A stretch of DNA of 18,927 nucleotides from CAZHMN01 sp964533705 (GTDB lineage: Bacteria; Electryoneota; B3-LCP), in assembly GCA_964533705.1 (NCBI GenBank), contig CAZHMN010000056.1, positions 1-18,927 of the forward strand. Direction: 5' to 3'. The position numbers and the translations under genes are program-made. The notes beneath the pieces are model-generated. The model ran no database searches, was not told the DNA's origin, and saw only the letters and a program-made list of their open reading frames with translations. Of the stretch, positions 1 to 7,061 are shown in pieces (position 1 is the stretch's first letter; every line of letters starts with the position of its first letter).

Positions 1-34
1 GAGAACATTCCAAACAAATTATGATAAACGCTCC

Positions 35-1159
35 ATGAATCACCTGCGCATCGGCATTTCCTGTTATCCCACCTTCGGCGGATCGGGTGTGGTCGCCACC
101 TCGCTGGGCATGGAACTGGCCCAACGGGGGCATCAGGTTCACATTATCTCTTATGCCCCACCGGTCCGATTGACCTGCTATCATCCCAACCTGCACTTTC
201 ACAAGGTCGAGGTGACGGAATATCCTCTTTTCGAATACCCTCCATACAGCCTTTCGCTGGCATCCCGCATGGTCGAGGTGGCCTGCGCTGAGCATTTGGA
301 TCTCTTCCACGCCCATTACGCCATCCCGCACGCCATTTCCGCTTATCTGGCTCAGGAGATGCAGGAGGATTACCGCATCCCTGTCGTCACCACCCTGCAT
401 GGAACCGATATTACGCTGGTCGGCAACGCTCCCTCTTTTATGCCCATCACCCGTTTTATTCTCCGGAAATCGGATGCGGTCACCGCCGTCAGCCAATTTT
501 TAAAGGAGGAAACTCTCAAGGTTTTCAAGGTTGAGCGGGAAATTCACGTTATTCCCAATTTTGTTCGCCCCGAATTGTTCAATTGTCCCAGAGATGGCAT
601 CAACCTTCTGTCATCTACCACCGGTCGAGAGGCGATCCTGTTGCACGTCTCTAACTTTCGTCCCGTAAAGCGAATCAAGGACGTCGTCGAGATTTTTGCC
701 ATTGTCCGCCGGAAGAGACCGGCGAAATTACTCATGGTCGGAGACGGGCCTGATCGTGCTCTGGCCGAGAGACGATCACAGGAACTGGGGATTGCAGGTG
801 ACGTCTATTTTTTAGGCCAGCAGTTGGACGTGGCGGAGATTATGAACAAGGCGGATATTTTATTGCAGCCCAGTGAGACGGAAAGCTTCGGGTTAACCGC
901 CCTGGAAGCCAGCGCTTCCTGCATACCCGTTATCTGTTCAAATGTGGGCGGCCTTCCGGAAGTCGTGGTGGACGGTGAAACCGGCTTCTTGCTGCCGGTA
1001 GGTGACGTGGAAGGAATGGCTCAGAAGGCGCTGCTGCTGTTGGAGGACGATGAGCTCCGCCGCAAAATGGCTTTAACTGGGCGTGTTCGAGCCCAATCTT
1101 TGTATAACGTTCAGAAGGTATTGGAAATGTACCTACGGATTTACCAGAGAGTCCTGTAA
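35..1159 (+). CDS. bshA: N-acetyl-alpha-D-glucosaminyl L-malate synthase BshA (bacillithiol biosynthesis glycosyltransferase)
   Basis: This is a GT-B fold, GT4-family glycosyltransferase of 374 residues, the usual BshA length. BshA joins GlcNAc from UDP-GlcNAc to L-malate in the cytoplasm, the first step to bacillithiol. Seen in the sequence: an N-terminal glycine-rich nucleotide-fold motif (GGSGVVATSLG, residues 15-25), HAHYAIPHA (92-100), HGTD (122-125), and the C-terminal E-x7-E sugar-nucleotide motif ETESFGLTALE with Glu283 and Glu291. The opening (ISCYPTFGGSGVVAT) is highly characteristic of BshA rather than of generic GT4 enzymes. ATG at 35 gives the family N-terminus; no clear Shine-Dalgarno precedes it, and an ATG at 21 is out of frame and stops at once. 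The later genes bshB and bshC are not in the window, and the gene stands apart from the next by 155 bp. Sequence left of 35 is too short to judge an upstream partner. Confidence 0.93.
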   Translation: MNHLRIGISCYPTFGGSGVVATSLGMELAQRGHQVHIISYAPPVRLTCYHPNLHFHKVEVTEYPLFEYPPYSLSLASRMVEVACAEHLDLFHAHYAIPHAISAYLAQEMQEDYRIPVVTTLHGTDITLVGNAPSFMPITRFILRKSDAVTAVSQFLKEETLKVFKVEREIHVIPNFVRPELFNCPRDGINLLSSTTGREAILLHVSNFRPVKRIKDVVEIFAIVRRKRPAKLLMVGDGPDRALAERRSQELGIAGDVYFLGQQLDVAEIMNKADILLQPSETESFGLTALEASASCIPVICSNVGGLPEVVVDGETGFLLPVGDVEGMAQKALLLLEDDELRRKMALTGRVRAQSLYNVQKVLEMYLRIYQRVL

Positions 1160-1182
1160 GCTTAAAATTTTTATTTTTTATG

Positions 1183-1211
1183 TTGAAATACTTAAAATCC
1201 TTTCGTAACTT
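1183..1211 (+). promoter_or_regulatory. weak candidate promoter before the phosphohexomutase operon
   Basis: TTGAAA (1183-1188) and TAACTT (1206-1211) are separated by 17 bp in an AT-rich stretch just after bshA. The -10 matches consensus at only three of six positions, so this is a suggestion only. A 10-bp hairpin (CTTTCACAGA at 1267-1276 with TCTGTGGAAG at 1282-1291, one G-T pair, 5-nt loop) would lie in the leader ahead of the start at 1315. Confidence 0.25.
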
Positions 1212-1314
1212 GATTGCCGCTTTTGTGGTAGAGTTGTGAAGAATTGTAAAAACCCAGGAACCTGAGCTTTCACAGACGAGTTCTGTGGAAGGATTCCATA
1301 AAAACCCGAATAAG

Positions 1315-2664
1315 ATGAATCGTCTAATCTTTCGCGAATACGATGTCCGCGGAGTGGCAGACCGCGATCTGGATGATGCCACGGTTAAAAACCTCGGATT
1401 GGGATATGCCACCAGGTTGATACACACCGGTGGCAAGAGTATGGTATTGGGACGAGATGTGCGTCTCTCTTCACCGCGTCTCCACGATGCCCTGCTCGAG
1501 GGATTGACCGCCGCCGGACTGCAAGTGATAGACCTGGGAATCGTGCCCACGCCGCTGCTCTATTTCGCCATCGTCCATCTGAAGGTGGACGGCGGAATAA
1601 TGATTACCGGCAGTCATAATCCGCCCGAATTCAACGGCTTCAAGCTGAATATCGGGAGCGATTCTCTTTACGGTGCGGAGATTCAGGATCTTTACAGTCT
1701 CATCGAAACCGGAAAGTTTGAATCCGGCCAAGGAAACGTGCGATCGTATGACATCATTCCTGAATACAAAGCGTATCTCAAAGCCAACCTGAAGATTGAC
1801 GAACCCATCCGCCTGGTGATGGATTGCGGCAACGGCTGCGGCGGTCTGGTGGCTCCGGACCTTTTTAGAGACCTGGGATGTCTCGTTGAAGCTATGTACT
1901 GCGAACCCGACGGCAATTTTCCCAACCATCACCCCGATCCGACCATCACCGCGAATCTGGATGAACTGATTCATCAAACCAAGAAGATGGGATACGACCT
2001 GGGTATCGCCTATGACGGGGACGCCGACCGCATTGGCGTGGTGGATGACACGGGGAATATTCTCTGGGGCGATCAGCTCCTCATCTTGTTCAGCCGGGCC
2101 ATCTTAAAGAAGCATCCAGGTGCCACCATTATCGGCGAAGTAAAGTGCTCCCAGAATCTTTATAATGACATCGAGCAGAAGGGCGGTAAGCCCATCATGT
2201 GGAAGACCGGCCACTCGCTCATCAAAAAGAAGATGAAGGAAGAGAACGCCCTGTTAGCCGGCGAGATGAGCGGCCACGTCTTCTTCAACGACCGTTACTT
2301 CGGGTTTGATGACGCCATCTACGCCACGGGGAGATTACTGGAACTGCTCTGTGAAGAGGCCAGACCCCTATCCCAGCTCTTGTGGGGTTTGCCGACTATG
2401 TATACGACTCCGGAAATTCGAATCGAATGCCCGGATGAAATAAAATTTGAGCTCGTCCAAAAAGTCAGCGAATACTTTAAATCGGAGTACAAAGTTGTAA
2501 ACGTAGATGGGGTTCGAGTGATATTTGATGACGGCTGGGGCTTAATCAGAGCTTCAAACACCCAGCCGGTGATCGTGATGCGCTTTGAGGCTTCCAGTGA
2601 AGATAGATTGCATGATATCAGGTCTCTGATGGAACGAAAACTGGAAGAGTTTAAGCAAAGTTAG
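1315..2664 (+). CDS. phosphomannomutase/phosphoglucomutase (alpha-D-phosphohexomutase family)
   Basis: This 449-residue enzyme interconverts hexose 6- and 1-phosphates (ManB/AlgC type), supplying sugar nucleotides for envelope polysaccharide or glycolipid. All family landmarks are seen: IFREYDVRG at the N-terminus, the phosphoserine loop TGSHNP with Ser100, the Mg-binding loop DGDADR (Asp234, Asp236, Asp238), the sugar-binding loop GEMSGH (316-321), and a C-terminal phosphate-binding loop RASNTQP. The ATG at 1315 was preferred to an in-frame GTG at 1285 because family members begin 5-8 residues before FREYD and the GTG lies inside a hairpin arm. The exact substrate (mannose versus glucose phosphate) cannot be read from sequence. 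It is followed after 23 bp by a small zinc-finger gene and then hpnC/hpnD, so it probably leads that operon; a product of the pathway may decorate hopanoid-like lipids, but that is inference. Confidence 0.92.
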   Translation: MNRLIFREYDVRGVADRDLDDATVKNLGLGYATRLIHTGGKSMVLGRDVRLSSPRLHDALLEGLTAAGLQVIDLGIVPTPLLYFAIVHLKVDGGIMITGSHNPPEFNGFKLNIGSDSLYGAEIQDLYSLIETGKFESGQGNVRSYDIIPEYKAYLKANLKIDEPIRLVMDCGNGCGGLVAPDLFRDLGCLVEAMYCEPDGNFPNHHPDPTITANLDELIHQTKKMGYDLGIAYDGDADRIGVVDDTGNILWGDQLLILFSRAILKKHPGATIIGEVKCSQNLYNDIEQKGGKPIMWKTGHSLIKKKMKEENALLAGEMSGHVFFNDRYFGFDDAIYATGRLLELLCEEARPLSQLLWGLPTMYTTPEIRIECPDEIKFELVQKVSEYFKSEYKVVNVDGVRVIFDDGWGLIRASNTQPVIVMRFEASSEDRLHDIRSLMERKLEEFKQS

Positions 2665-2687
2665 AGATAGAATCAGGGGGGAGAAAC

Positions 2688-2903
2688 ATGAAATGCAAAC
2701 ACTGTCAGTTGGAATTCGCACCATCTGAAAAACCGTACGTCAGCAAGCAGGCCACAATGGAAGGGGAATACCATTGGCACTGCTTCATTGAGGCTTGCAG
2801 AAACCGCACGCCGGTGGGCATCGGAGTCATTGATCTACCTGTTTTAGGTGGGGAAGACGATGACACCAGAGTGGACCGCACGCCTGCCAGCATGGAAGAA
2901 TGA
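2688..2903 (+). CDS. small zinc-finger protein (71 aa), function unknown
   Basis: I do not recognise a named family. The start is strongly supported by a purine-rich Shine-Dalgarno (GGGGGGAG) 5 nt before ATG 2688. The protein has C3-x2-C6-x22-H29-x2-C32, which fits the spacing of the first finger of a LIM domain (C-x2-C-x16-23-H-x2-C); a second finger is absent, with only Cys37 following. After residue 48 the chain is acidic and probably disordered (GGEDDDTRVDRTPASMEE). No membrane segment is present. It lies 23 bp after the phosphohexomutase and ends 10 bp before hpnC, so it should be co-transcribed with and possibly translationally coupled to squalene synthesis genes. A role as zinc-binding scaffold or small regulator is possible but not shown. 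Confidence 0.75.
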   Translation: MKCKHCQLEFAPSEKPYVSKQATMEGEYHWHCFIEACRNRTPVGIGVIDLPVLGGEDDDTRVDRTPASMEE

Positions 2904-2913
2904 TGCGTCTAAT

Positions 2914-3831
2914 ATGAGTTTTTTCCGGTTCGCGCTCAGAAGAGCTCAGCTCCATTGCGTTAGAATCGCTCTCGGTCATTACGAAAACTTCTTTGTTCTG
3001 GGGCCCTTGACGCCTCTTCGCTTTACGCCTCACTTAGCCGCATTGTACGCTTTCAGCCGCTATGCGGATGACCTCGCCGACGAAATCACTGACGACCGCG
3101 AGGGGTTGAAGCGATTGGAGTCCTGGAGGCAAGAATTAAGAAATACTCTCGAAGGTCATCCCTCCCACCGGATCACAAAAGCTCTGGAATGCACGGTCAC
3201 GCGCTTCCACCTCCCGCCTCAACTCCTCTTTGATTTATTGGATGCATTCCAGCAAGATTTAAAGATCAACCGGTACGATACCTTCGATACCCTCCGGGAT
3301 TACACCCGCCGTTCCGCCGACCCCGTGGGTCGCCTGGTTCTGCGGATCTACGGATATAATGATCCCGAAATGGATGTATTATCCGATTTCATCTGCACCG
3401 GTCTCCAACTGGCTAATTTCTGTCAGGATGTGGGAGACGACGCCCGGAGGAATCGAATCTACATTCCCCTCGACGAGTGCCGCCGCTTCGAGGTTGACCC
3501 CGTGGAGATTCTCGATTGCACGCCCAGTCCTCGTCTGGAAGGGTTGCTTCGCTTCCAGATCGTCAGAGCCTATAAATACCTCCTGGCCGGTCTGCCGCTC
3601 GCCGAGCGATTAGAGGGCCGCTTGAAAATGTCTGTGCGCCTCTTCGCGCTCGGTGGATTGCAAATTCTCGACACCCTGGAGAGAGATCCTTTGGCGGTTT
3701 TGCATCGCAGAGTTAGGCTGAATGCGAGACAAAAAATCGGCGCTCTATTGACCTCTTTTAACCGCTTAAAACAATTTCCGATGGGCGAGCCCAAAGCCCC
3801 GGCGCGACCTATCTCAGAAAAGCAAAAATGA
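2914..3831 (+). CDS. hpnC: HpnC, hydroxysqualene synthase (squalene/phytoene synthase family)
   Basis: This 305-residue trans-prenyltransferase-like protein belongs to the squalene/phytoene synthase superfamily. HpnC converts presqualene diphosphate to hydroxysqualene in the bacterial HpnCDE route. Seen: HYENF (22-26) and the block PHLAALYAFSRYADDLADE, typical of HpnC; first aspartate-rich motif DDLAD (52-56); second motif QDVGDD with Asp172 and Asp176, followed by RNRIYIPLDE. ATG 2914 was chosen because HpnC proteins start shortly before the HYENF block; in-frame starts from 2848 would overlap the zinc-finger gene. GGAAGAA at 2894-2900 is a possible but distant ribosome-binding site. It is directly followed by hpnD 7 bp later. 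The basic tail after about residue 275 is less conserved. The hpnE dehydroxylase, needed for the last step, is not in the window. Confidence 0.9.
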   Translation: MSFFRFALRRAQLHCVRIALGHYENFFVLGPLTPLRFTPHLAALYAFSRYADDLADEITDDREGLKRLESWRQELRNTLEGHPSHRITKALECTVTRFHLPPQLLFDLLDAFQQDLKINRYDTFDTLRDYTRRSADPVGRLVLRIYGYNDPEMDVLSDFICTGLQLANFCQDVGDDARRNRIYIPLDECRRFEVDPVEILDCTPSPRLEGLLRFQIVRAYKYLLAGLPLAERLEGRLKMSVRLFALGGLQILDTLERDPLAVLHRRVRLNARQKIGALLTSFNRLKQFPMGEPKAPARPISEKQK

Positions 3832-3838
3832 GATAAAG

Positions 3839-4720
3839 ATGTCGAATGAGGGGAATCTCCAGGATGCCTACCGCTACTGCGATTTAATTGCTCGACAACG
3901 AGCCCGAAATTTTTACCCCGCCTTTCGATTCCTGCCGAAATCCCGCCGCTTAGCGCTTTCCACTCTCTACGCTTTCTGCAGCCTTTCCGACGACATCGCC
4001 GACGATGAGAGTGACTTAAGCGTCGAACAGAGGAAGAGTAAATTAGCTGATTGGGAGTCCGCTTTGAACCGATGCCTTGAGGGCAAAGTGGATTCGCCGC
4101 TTTTCTTGGCCTTGATGGACTCCATGGAACAATTTGAGCTTCCCGCAGAACCCTTCTTCGAACTGCTGGACGGCATTAAAATGGATCTGCAACCGCGCCG
4201 CTATTGCACTTTCGAAGAGCTGAAAGTCTATTGCCGTAAGGTGGCTTCTTCCATCGGTCTGGTATCCGTGCGTATTTTCGGTTGTCGTGGAAATCGTGCG
4301 GACGAGTACGCCGATAGCATGGGAATCGCCTTTCAATTGACGAACATCATGCGCGACATCGCCGAGGATTTGAGGCGCGACCGCGTCTATTTACCACTTG
4401 AAGATCTCGAGGCTTTTTCGTACTCGGAAGAAGATTTGAAAAATCGAATCTATGACCGCCGTTTTTTGGATCTGATGAAGTCTCAATACAGCCGCGCCCT
4501 TAAATACTATCATTCCGCGGATCCCCGGTTGGTGGGTGATCAGTCCAAAAAATTGCTCCCCGCCGAGGTTATGAAGAGTGTTTACAGGCGCACGTTGGAA
4601 GAGATCAAGAGGCGGAAATTCCAGGTTTACGACGGTCGCATTTCCATCCCAGGGTGGCGCAAGATCTCCGGAATTGCACTGACCCTTATTCGCCGCTCCA
4701 TGCCTTCCCGGACAAGTTGA
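3839..4720 (+). CDS. hpnD: HpnD, presqualene diphosphate synthase
   Basis: This 293-residue protein is a second squalene/phytoene synthase family member. HpnD condenses two farnesyl diphosphates to presqualene diphosphate, the substrate of HpnC. Seen: ARNFYPAFRFLPKSRR near the N-terminus, first aspartate motif DDIAD (51-55), GIKMDL (112-117), RKVASSIGLVSVRIFG (133-148) and second motif RDIAEDLRRDRVYLP with Asp173 and Asp177. These blocks are the HpnD signature and distinguish it from HpnC upstream. The start at 3839 is 7 bp after the hpnC stop, so translation is likely coupled; no strong Shine-Dalgarno is visible. The order hpnC-hpnD is the usual one, but instead of hpnE the next gene is dnaJ on its own promoter. 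The product could feed hopanoids or C30 carotenoids; the window does not say which. Confidence 0.9.
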   Translation: MSNEGNLQDAYRYCDLIARQRARNFYPAFRFLPKSRRLALSTLYAFCSLSDDIADDESDLSVEQRKSKLADWESALNRCLEGKVDSPLFLALMDSMEQFELPAEPFFELLDGIKMDLQPRRYCTFEELKVYCRKVASSIGLVSVRIFGCRGNRADEYADSMGIAFQLTNIMRDIAEDLRRDRVYLPLEDLEAFSYSEEDLKNRIYDRRFLDLMKSQYSRALKYYHSADPRLVGDQSKKLLPAEVMKSVYRRTLEEIKRRKFQVYDGRISIPGWRKISGIALTLIRRSMPSRTS

Positions 4721-4801
4721 TCTCCACCTTTAATAATACTGCAACAATTACTTCCCAAATTGTACTTTCCCCCCTTTTGCCTCAAAATGTTGACGATTCT
4801 C

Positions 4802-4831
4802 CTTGATTTTTGACCATGTGTCCCCTATAAT
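4802..4831 (+). promoter_or_regulatory. dnaJ promoter, housekeeping and/or heat-shock type
   Basis: A perfect TATAAT (4826-4831) lies 17 bp after TTGATT (4803-4808), a good sigma-70-type pair. The same DNA reads CTTGATT (4802-4808), 13 bp, then CCCCTATA (4822-4829), close to the E. coli sigma-32 consensus CTTGAAA and CCCCATNT. Transcription would start near 4838, about 23 nt before the J-protein ATG at 4861. No CIRCE inverted repeat is present. Confidence 0.65.
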
Positions 4832-4860
4832 CTTTGTGATGTTAGTTGCAGAGAACGGTA

Positions 4861-5940
4861 ATGCCCCAGGGTAACCTCTTCGCTGTGCTGGGACTGGACG
4901 AATCAGCAGGCGAACGCCAGTTCAAGGAAGCCTATCGGCGGCTGGCAAAAAAATTCCACCCCGACGTGAATCACAGCGATCCTGACGCAGCAGAAAGATT
5001 CAAGGAGATCGCTCACGCCTACTGGATTCTGTCGGATCCCCGGCGCAGAAAGGCCTACCTCGCCGCTAATCCGCATTTCAGCGTGGGTCAGGCTGGGAAG
5101 CGGCGCAAAAGCGACGCGCCTCAGACGGAATCCCGGGACCCGTCGGCGAAAGAACCCCATTCCCGGAACGGTAAGGATATAGTTATCAAGCTGTATCTCA
5201 CACTGGAAGAACTGGCTGAAGGCGTGATGAAAAAAGTGAAATTACGCCGCAGAATATCGTGTTCAGACTGTGAAGGAACGGGCATAGCGGGCGGAGCGAA
5301 AGGTGGGCTTTGTCCGTCCTGTAAGGGTACGGGGAAGGTGCCCGACTTTATCAACGGCAGCGATGCGTTGATCTCCTGCCGGAAGTGCGGGGGAACGGGT
5401 ATTCAGCCGATGAAGGCCTGCAGTTCATGCGAAGGTCTCGGGCAGAATTTGAATGACGTTATGATTACTGTGGGCATACCGCCCGGCTCGTCGGATCAGG
5501 ATAGAGTGATCGTTAAAAGCCAGGGACATGAAGGGCACCCCGGCGGAGAAGCCGGAGACCTCCAGGTCATCATCAAGCAGAAGGAACATCCCTATTTCAC
5601 CCGCCAAGGGGATGATCTAATCTACCATTGCACCATCAGTCTGACGCAGTGGCTGGAGGGCTGTGAGTTGCGAGTCCCCAGCCTCAAAAACCCCATCGCG
5701 CTGAAAATCGAATCCGGCAAGAAGAGCTCCGGTACGCTGAAGGTTCGCGGCCGTGGAATGCCGAAGAATGGCGGTGGTTGCGGAGATCTCGTTGTGAAAT
5801 ACGCACTCTCCAGGCCTCAGAAAATAAGCAAAAAGCAGCGTTCCATATTGAAGCGGTTGGAAGCGACGAACGGATTTTCCCCCAGGCTGGATGCACGGGG
5901 CTGGTGCACTCGGGAGCTCGAAGAGGAAGCCTGCGATTGA
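4861..5940 (+). CDS. dnaJ: DnaJ-family Hsp40 co-chaperone with zinc-finger domain and no G/F linker
   Basis: This 359-residue protein has a J-domain at residues 5-67 with the essential HPD at 33-35, which stimulates the ATPase of DnaK. A cysteine-rich domain follows with four CxxCxGxG-type repeats: C134SDC, C151PSC, C173RKC and C187SSC (the last reads EGLG), enough for two zinc ions. The C-terminal substrate-binding domain runs from about 198 to 320 (IPPGSSD, DLIYHCTISL, LKVRGRGMP). Between the J-domain and the zinc domain the usual Gly/Phe-rich stretch is replaced by a charged, serine-rich linker (about 70-103), which is atypical for canonical DnaJ. ATG 4861 is preferred; a TTG 15 nt upstream is in frame but unneeded. 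No dnaK or grpE is adjacent, so this may be an accessory J-protein rather than the main housekeeping DnaJ. Confidence 0.88.
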   Translation: MPQGNLFAVLGLDESAGERQFKEAYRRLAKKFHPDVNHSDPDAAERFKEIAHAYWILSDPRRRKAYLAANPHFSVGQAGKRRKSDAPQTESRDPSAKEPHSRNGKDIVIKLYLTLEELAEGVMKKVKLRRRISCSDCEGTGIAGGAKGGLCPSCKGTGKVPDFINGSDALISCRKCGGTGIQPMKACSSCEGLGQNLNDVMITVGIPPGSSDQDRVIVKSQGHEGHPGGEAGDLQVIIKQKEHPYFTRQGDDLIYHCTISLTQWLEGCELRVPSLKNPIALKIESGKKSSGTLKVRGRGMPKNGGGCGDLVVKYALSRPQKISKKQRSILKRLEATNGFSPRLDARGWCTRELEEEACD

Positions 5941-6096
5941 CCGCTGTTGTTGCCACATCAGTTGATAGCTCTCCTCCGGTTACTCGCCTCTGAAGAATTT
6001 CCCTTCATAGATTGTAAATCGGTTTTTTCTTGACTTTTAAATTCAACAGGGCTAAATTTCTGATCGCAGATGTTTTATTGGTAACTTACCTCTATT

Positions 6097-6125
6097 TTGA
6101 CAATGCTCATAGCCTTAACTGCAAT
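6097..6125 (+). promoter_or_regulatory. candidate promoter for the GNAT gene
   Basis: A consensus TTGACA (6097-6102) is followed after 17 bp by TGCAAT (6120-6125, four of six). Initiation would fall near 6131, leaving a leader of under 20 nt before ATG 6149. A second, weaker pair lies upstream: TTGACT (6030-6035) and TAAATT (6053-6058), also 17 bp apart. The rest of the 5941-6148 spacer shows no RNA gene or obvious terminator. Confidence 0.5.
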
Positions 6126-6148
6126 GCAATACTATCCCTGGAATGATA

Positions 6149-6607
6149 ATGTCAGAATTAAAAAAAGAAGAGCTGAATATCAGGCTCTTAAAATCGGATG
6201 ATTTCGATGCGTTAGTGCAATTGGATAGCATTCTCCTGAATGGAGAGGAACGCAAAGATTACTGGGAGAAAAAGTTCGCCGTTTTTCGACTCCGGCACCC
6301 CAACCTCTCACTGGTCGCTACCATGGGTGATCGCGTTGTCGGCTACGTTATGGGGAATATCTCCGGATGGGAATTCGGCGTCAAAGCGGGTATCGGATGG
6401 GTGGAATTGATCGGGGTACACCCGGACGTTCAGAAAAAGGGCATCGCCAAACAGTTGATCCTGGAATTGCTGCGGCAGTTCAAAGCCTTGAATGTGAAGG
6501 TGGTCTATACCATGGTGGTCGCCACCGATCCCGTCATCCGCAAGCTCTTCCATTCAGTTGGCTTCGAGGAGGGACACATGGCGCAGCTCGAGATAAATTT
6601 GGATTGA
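6149..6607 (+). CDS. GNAT-family N-acetyltransferase
   Basis: The predicted protein has 152 residues and a complete single-domain GCN5-related acetyltransferase fold, which uses acetyl-CoA to acetylate an amine. Seen: NIRLLKSDDFDALVQLD (strand 1/helix 1), DRVVGYVMG (strands 2-3), the acetyl-CoA signature in WVELIGVHPDVQKKGIAKQLI (V-x-P-x-x-Q-x-x-G-I-A) and a C-terminal FHSVGFEEG as in RimI-like enzymes. The substrate cannot be told from sequence. ATG 6149 is chosen over ATG 6143 because GGAA at 6140-6143 can then serve as ribosome-binding site; the two differ by two residues. The gene stands alone, 208 bp after dnaJ and 461 bp before gdhA, and has its own promoter candidate. Confidence 0.85.
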   Translation: MSELKKEELNIRLLKSDDFDALVQLDSILLNGEERKDYWEKKFAVFRLRHPNLSLVATMGDRVVGYVMGNISGWEFGVKAGIGWVELIGVHPDVQKKGIAKQLILELLRQFKALNVKVVYTMVVATDPVIRKLFHSVGFEEGHMAQLEINLD

Positions 6608-6762
6608 CCCTGAGCCGCATAAATTTGAGAATGCATGCTTCAACATTCCGACCATGTGCGCAGTTGCCTTCATGTGATCCCAACCTACCGGAAAGATATG
6701 ACACCAGTTTCCCCCTCTTTAAAGTTATTAAAATAACAAAAGCAACTTTATAAATAAAATGC

Positions 6763-6790
6763 TTGCATTTCGAAATGAATTTGTTATATT
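6763..6790 (+). promoter_or_regulatory. candidate distal gdhA promoter (P1) overlapped by palindromes
   Basis: TTGCAT (6763-6768) and TATATT (6785-6790) are 16 bp apart in the most AT-rich part of the spacer. The -35 region is covered by two overlapping perfect palindromes: AAATGC-TT-GCATTT (6757-6770) and CATTTCGAAATG (6766-6777). If used, transcription would start near 6797 and give gdhA a leader of about 270 nt. Confidence 0.45.
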
Positions 6791-6912
6791 ATTCACTAAT
6801 GTTTTGCTGCATTTGCAATCATTCCAAAATTTGTGTCTAAGAAACTATTAAACAGGTAATTATACGAAGCAGCGGAACAGCCGACTTTCCCTCAGCAGCC
6901 CCGAATTTCGAT

Positions 6913-6927
6913 CTGTAACAGTTACAG
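6913..6927. promoter_or_regulatory. perfect 15-bp operator-like palindrome
   Basis: CTGTAAC-A-GTTACAG is a perfect 7+1+7 inverted repeat, the form expected for a dimeric helix-turn-helix regulator. It is centred about 150 bp before the gdhA start. The regulator is unknown. It would sit near -82 if promoter P2 is used, an activator-like position, or inside the leader if P1 is used. Confidence 0.5.
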
Positions 6928-6931
6928 GGCG

Positions 6932-6966
6932 TTGTCGCATGGATAAGAGAATATTCCATGCGACAA
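6932..6966 (+). other. 12-bp perfect inverted repeat / hairpin upstream of gdhA
   Basis: TTGTCGCATGGA (6932-6943) and TCCATGCGACAA (6955-6966) are exact reverse complements with an 11-nt loop. No T-tract follows, so it is not a classical terminator. It may be a leader RNA stem-loop or a second protein-binding site 5 bp downstream of the 15-bp palindrome. Confidence 0.6.
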
Positions 6967-6995
6967 TTCATATGTAAGCTTTTACGATTTATAAA
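6967..6995 (+). promoter_or_regulatory. candidate proximal gdhA promoter (P2)
   Basis: TTCATA (6967-6972, four of six) and TATAAA (6990-6995, five of six) are 17 bp apart. Initiation near 7002 would leave a 67-nt leader carrying the gdhA ribosome-binding site. The palindrome and hairpin would then be immediately upstream of the polymerase site. Confidence 0.4.
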
Positions 6996-7055
6996 ATTCA
7001 GGCTGGTGCTGAGTGGAAGTTGCTTCACGCTCTTCACAGGATACAACAAACATGC

Positions 7056-7061
7056 AAGGAG
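7056..7061 (+). promoter_or_regulatory. ribosome-binding site that fixes the gdhA start
   Basis: AAGGAG lies 7 nt before ATG 7069. This decides the start against an in-frame upstream extension to 6958, which would add 37 unrelated residues. Confidence 0.85.

Noticed and set aside
1285..1314. In-frame GTG start extending the phosphohexomutase by 10 residues
   Set aside because: The GTG lies in the 3' arm of a hairpin and family members start close to FREYD; ATG 1315 fits better.
930..1550. 206-codon open frame on the minus strand across bshA, the spacer and the phosphohexomutase
   Set aside because: It lies opposite two well-conserved genes, has low-complexity Arg/Pro/Ser-rich composition and no recognisable domain.
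2848..2913. Longer hpnC start overlapping the zinc-finger gene
   Set aside because: Family N-termini begin just before HYENF; the extension would overlap the upstream gene without support.
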